Positions 61,050 to 64,000 of a DNA stretch of 64,000 nucleotides are shown in pieces (within the stretch, counting starts at the first letter, position 1; the number at the start of each line of letters is the position of its first letter). The notes under the pieces were generated by a model that did no database searches, was not told the origin of the DNA, and saw only the letters and a program-made list of their open reading frames with translations. The DNA comes from Sarcomyxa edulis (lineage: Eukaryota; Basidiomycota; Agaricomycetes; Agaricales; Mycenaceae): positions 992,001 through 1,056,000 of the forward strand of contig QUOL01000002.1 in the NCBI GenBank assembly GCA_009761415.1, written 5' to 3'. A program made the position numbers and the translations under genes.

Positions 61050-62858
61050 CTAGATTCCTGTAGGTCGCATCCGCGTCGCAAAGACCCCTGCTAGATGAGG
61101 CTCTAGCACCCCAAGCGATTCTTGTATCGAGTCTTCTTCCCAAACCGCTCCAACTCTCGCAAGCGCCCCGAGAGCAACATCCCAATCCATTTTAGACCAG
61201 TCCTGGCCTCTTCGTGCCCCAGGGCAAGAATAAGGTCTGCTAAGAAAGATATCCACGCGCGGACTCGTTGGCCTCAAAGGTTGTTTGCCATTAAGATAGT
61301 CCAAGCAGTCGCTAGCAGTCCATTCCAAGTACGTTTTCCCTGTTCGTGCCCATTGCGGCGCGTAGCGTGAAGCCGAAGACCCCCCGGAAGCTTGCCGTAT
61401 TTCAGGACCGCCCACTCGACCAACGAGTTCGACAAGCAATCGACTAAAGTGGTCAATCACTTGAATATGGAGCAAGTCTAGAGCATGGCTTGGTAGGAGT
61501 ATCTCTGGCTGTGAAGCGTCCTCATCTATTTCCATACCGTCATCATCATGGTCAATGACACTTGGACCAGGGGCGATAAGCAGATTGGCGCTTTTAGGAT
61601 CTCTATAGCTGGCGTGGTACTCCCCAAAACGATTCAGGTCAAGGTTATGCCCGAAAACGGCCCGCGCAAGCTCACGACTGCTCCAGTGGCGTGAGGGTGA
61701 GATAGAGGGTATATCTAGGTACAGAAATTAGGCACATCCATGGAACTTGAGAGGATAATTAGACTCACGGACGCTTTCGCTTTCGACGCACAAGTTGTTA
61801 TCCGCGCTGCACAGAAAGGTACGCCTCCCACGTGCGAAGAACTGGCAGCAATCGAGGATTAGAGCATCGTTCACTCGTTCCGAGCCCAACTCCTTCGTGA
61901 AGTGAGGCTTCAGCGTTACCAAACCTTCTAGCCTATCATGGAGAACGTAGAACACACCTCTCCTCGTGATCTTATCTTCCAGTTCCCCGACGCCTTGCAC
62001 GTTTCTTCGTTAGCCTGCCCGCGGACCGTTTTTCGTTCTTTGACTTTCTTCAGAAGCCAGGCAGACGCACGCCGAGCGAACCAGGCTAATCCGTCGCGAT
62101 TCTTCTGCCTAGGGTGGTAGAGCGATGCTCGAACTTTTCGATTCTTCCACGCGAAAGTTTGGGAATACCACATACCCATCGAGTTCATAGATAACTGCAC
62201 CCGGCACAATGACGACCACAGGCACAGACAAAGTCTCAATGTCCGAGATAAATCGTTGCAGAGGTTCAAAGTGGTGCAACAGTATGTTGGTATCCAGTAC
62301 AATAAAGGTTACTTGTTCAGAAAGGGGAGCCTAGAATAAGATCAATACACACGAAGAAGAAAGAAGTAGTATCGCAATCAGCCAGTCAGAACGGAATCAA
62401 ATATAGTTGATACTGCCGATACTTACCTGCATTTCGACATCGTCGTTCGCGATCTGGTCGATTCTCTCGAGCGTTGCATGCAGATGAGCATCATGAGGGT
62501 TGAAGTCTAACGAAGTGAAGGTCAATCAAGATGCCTTCATCCGGGTTTCAACGTTGAATGGACGTAAACGCACTAGAGGGGAACGCGTTTACTGCCAGTC
62601 CATGAGGGGTATTACTGTAAACGCTGGGGTAGTTAGCGAACGCCATTAGTGCACTCACCGGTCAGGAGCGTTCAGAAGATCGTCGTCGTATGGGTCGAAG
62701 GAAAGCGCGTCGGATTCTGGAAAATCTTACAATGATGATCGCACAAAGAAAAGACCAGCAGAAGTAGATTTGGATTTATAGAGATAATAATGCTATTGTG
62801 AAATACAAATGCGATGAAAATGATGATGTTGAGAATAAAGGTTAGAATGCGATCCATG
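61050..62858 (-). CDS. PIN-domain endoribonuclease-like protein (Swt1 type)
   Basis: The PIN domain starts FIVLDTNILLHHFEPLQRFI (first acidic residue in LDTN), continues with VVVIVPGAVIYELDG, and its end holds TFLCSADNNLCVESESV with the second acidic cluster. The C-terminal half, with VIDHFSRLLVELVGRVGGPE and DWDVALGALARVGAVWEEDS, fits the helical tail of Swt1, a nuclear quality-control nuclease for mRNA. The stop is at 61050-61052. The start is uncertain: ATG 62646 opens inside what looks like an intron, while an upstream exon ending YDDDLLNAPDR joins cleanly to VYSNTPHGLAVNAF. The true start is therefore probably between 62720 and 62860. Confidence 0.65.
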
Positions 62859-62890
62859 AGTATCAAGTCTGCGCGTATACATGGTCTTGC

Positions 62891-64000
62891 TCAAGCCACT
62901 GACAATGCCAACTTTTTGAACGGAGGTGTGCCATCGGCCTCACCAGTCAACGTAGTATCACGGTCGTCTACCTTACGTTTAGTCCCAACAGTGAGTTCTT
63001 GTGGTGGAGTCTGCGATTTGTCAGGAGTGGGTGTCAACGACTGCCTTAGTTCGGACTTTAGCGTTGATGAGGAAGGTGTACTTTTGGGCGGTGTCAAGCG
63101 AGAAGCCTCAGGAGTACCAGAGCGACTTCGAGGAGCCAGTTCAGTTCGTAAACGGGCAGCAAGACTGTTTGTCGACGCCACAGCCTCTGCATGACAAGTC
63201 GCATGATATACCTGGATGCCAGTCAGTAAGACGAAGATAGATCATCGCAGAGATAAAAAAAAGAACGTACCCGATCATCCTTCATCACTGCGTTCTTCCA
63301 CACCCAGTCTTCGTCATCCTCAAGGAATTCCGACTTGAAGCTCTCTTTGCAGATCGGACATGAAATGGGTTTCGCCTCATCACCAGGAGGCACTACCACA
63401 TATAGTGCTCGTAGCTCAGCATCACGCTTAGCGATCTCCGCAGCAGCAGCAGCTTTCGCATTCATAGGGCGAGATCCACCAGCACGGCCTTTGCCCTTAA
63501 CATCCACAGATATGTCATGTATCCAGTCCTGAACAATAAAGATACAACATGAGACGACGATCGAATGAAAACCGAACGCGATAGACGTACCTCCAATCCC
63601 GTGAACCAACTTCTACTATGCCCTCGTCCGATGTTCTGATTAGCCTTACGGTTCTGTCTAAAGTGCATGTCTAGGTGGTCCTCCATCTTTTTCTTGCCGA
63701 CTGAGGTATCAGCGAAGCGAATACCGCATTGCTTACATTGCGCAGCGAGCTGATCGTACAAAAATTTGACGACTTGAGGTTGTTTCCTAATCGACGCGTC
63801 AGAATGCAGTGAGTACAAAGGAAAGGCAGACGCACTTGGTGATATCAGCGCTTGTCAGTTTGATCTTGTGGGCCAGAATGGACTTGCGATACGCTCTGGA
63901 CGATTCTCGTTCGAGATCCATAGGCTCGGGCTTGAAGTCTTCTTCTTTCGATGTAGCGCCTGCACCTGTGGGGGTGCCATTTGCCGATACGACGCCGGCT
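62891..64000 (-). CDS. PCF11: Pcf11, cleavage/polyadenylation factor, C-terminal part (gene continues past window)
   Basis: Subunit of the mRNA 3'-end cleavage factor (CF IA) linking RNA polymerase II to termination. Only the 3' exons are here; the N-terminal CTD-interaction domain lies beyond 64000. Two zinc fingers are visible: one in LAAQCKQCGIRFADTSVGKK with KMEDHLDMHFRQNRK, the other in ISCPICKESFKSEFLEDDED with the ligand pair VYHATCHAEA after an intron. Between them WFTGLEDWIHDISVDVKGKG is typical of Pcf11. The last exon (62891-63212) ends with a Ser/Thr/Pro-rich stretch, KRKVDD and a final PPFKKLALSVA. The stop is at 62891-62893. Confidence 0.85.

Overview
This window is nuclear DNA from a filamentous basidiomycete fungus, most likely an agaricomycete. 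The genes are interrupted by many 49-80 nt introns. Two products also look like families I know mainly from mushrooms and their relatives: a TKL kinase with an MLKL-like N-terminus, and the gene ending at 15896. No rRNA or standard tRNA gene was recognised. Gene calls rest on reading translations and joining exons by splice signals, frame and family resemblance. No search was run.

The window has two parts. Bases 1 to about 16.1 kb are accessory, repeat-rich DNA. They hold the 3' end of a Ty3/gypsy retrotransposon integrase (15-1073), an antisense Zn-cluster gene broken by one homopolymer frameshift (2393-4980), and a tandem array of six diverged minus-strand paralogues of an unrecognised family (5751-11047). 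After these come tandem repeats with tRNA-like boxes (11.75-12.45 kb), a degenerate repeat block (14.26-14.6 kb) and a 5'-defective member of a multi-copy family (14742-15896). From about 1.3 to 13.1 kb the DNA is saturated with the palindromic word CGATCG, usually as GCCGATCG or CCGATCGG. The word is almost absent afterwards.

From 16.8 kb onward the window is compact housekeeping DNA: xylitol dehydrogenase, a Ran1/Ksp1-like kinase, cobalamin-independent methionine synthase, a conserved membrane protein and a giant bridge-like lipid transfer protein (Fmp27/BLTP2, about 9.6 kb). Then come the MLKL-like-domain TKL kinase, DNA polymerase epsilon subunit B, PHAF1/UPF0183, an FMN-dependent hydroxy-acid oxidase, a small Tma17-like protein, pelota/Dom34, a TXNDC9/Plp1 phosducin-like protein, URA3, PUS7, an MFS transporter, a SUR1-type glycosyltransferase, a Swt1-like PIN nuclease and the C-terminal part of Pcf11. 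Several neighbours are divergent with 100-170 bp between start codons, so they probably share promoters. The POLE2/PHAF1 spacer carries an MluI cell-cycle box.

The most unusual content is the six-copy array. Its members share a three-block architecture and one conserved phase-0 intron although their sequences are very different. The second is the kinase that joins an MLKL-like helical domain, a non-RD kinase domain and a C-terminal module of unknown function. Exon edges are given where I could derive them; elsewhere only the gene span is reliable.
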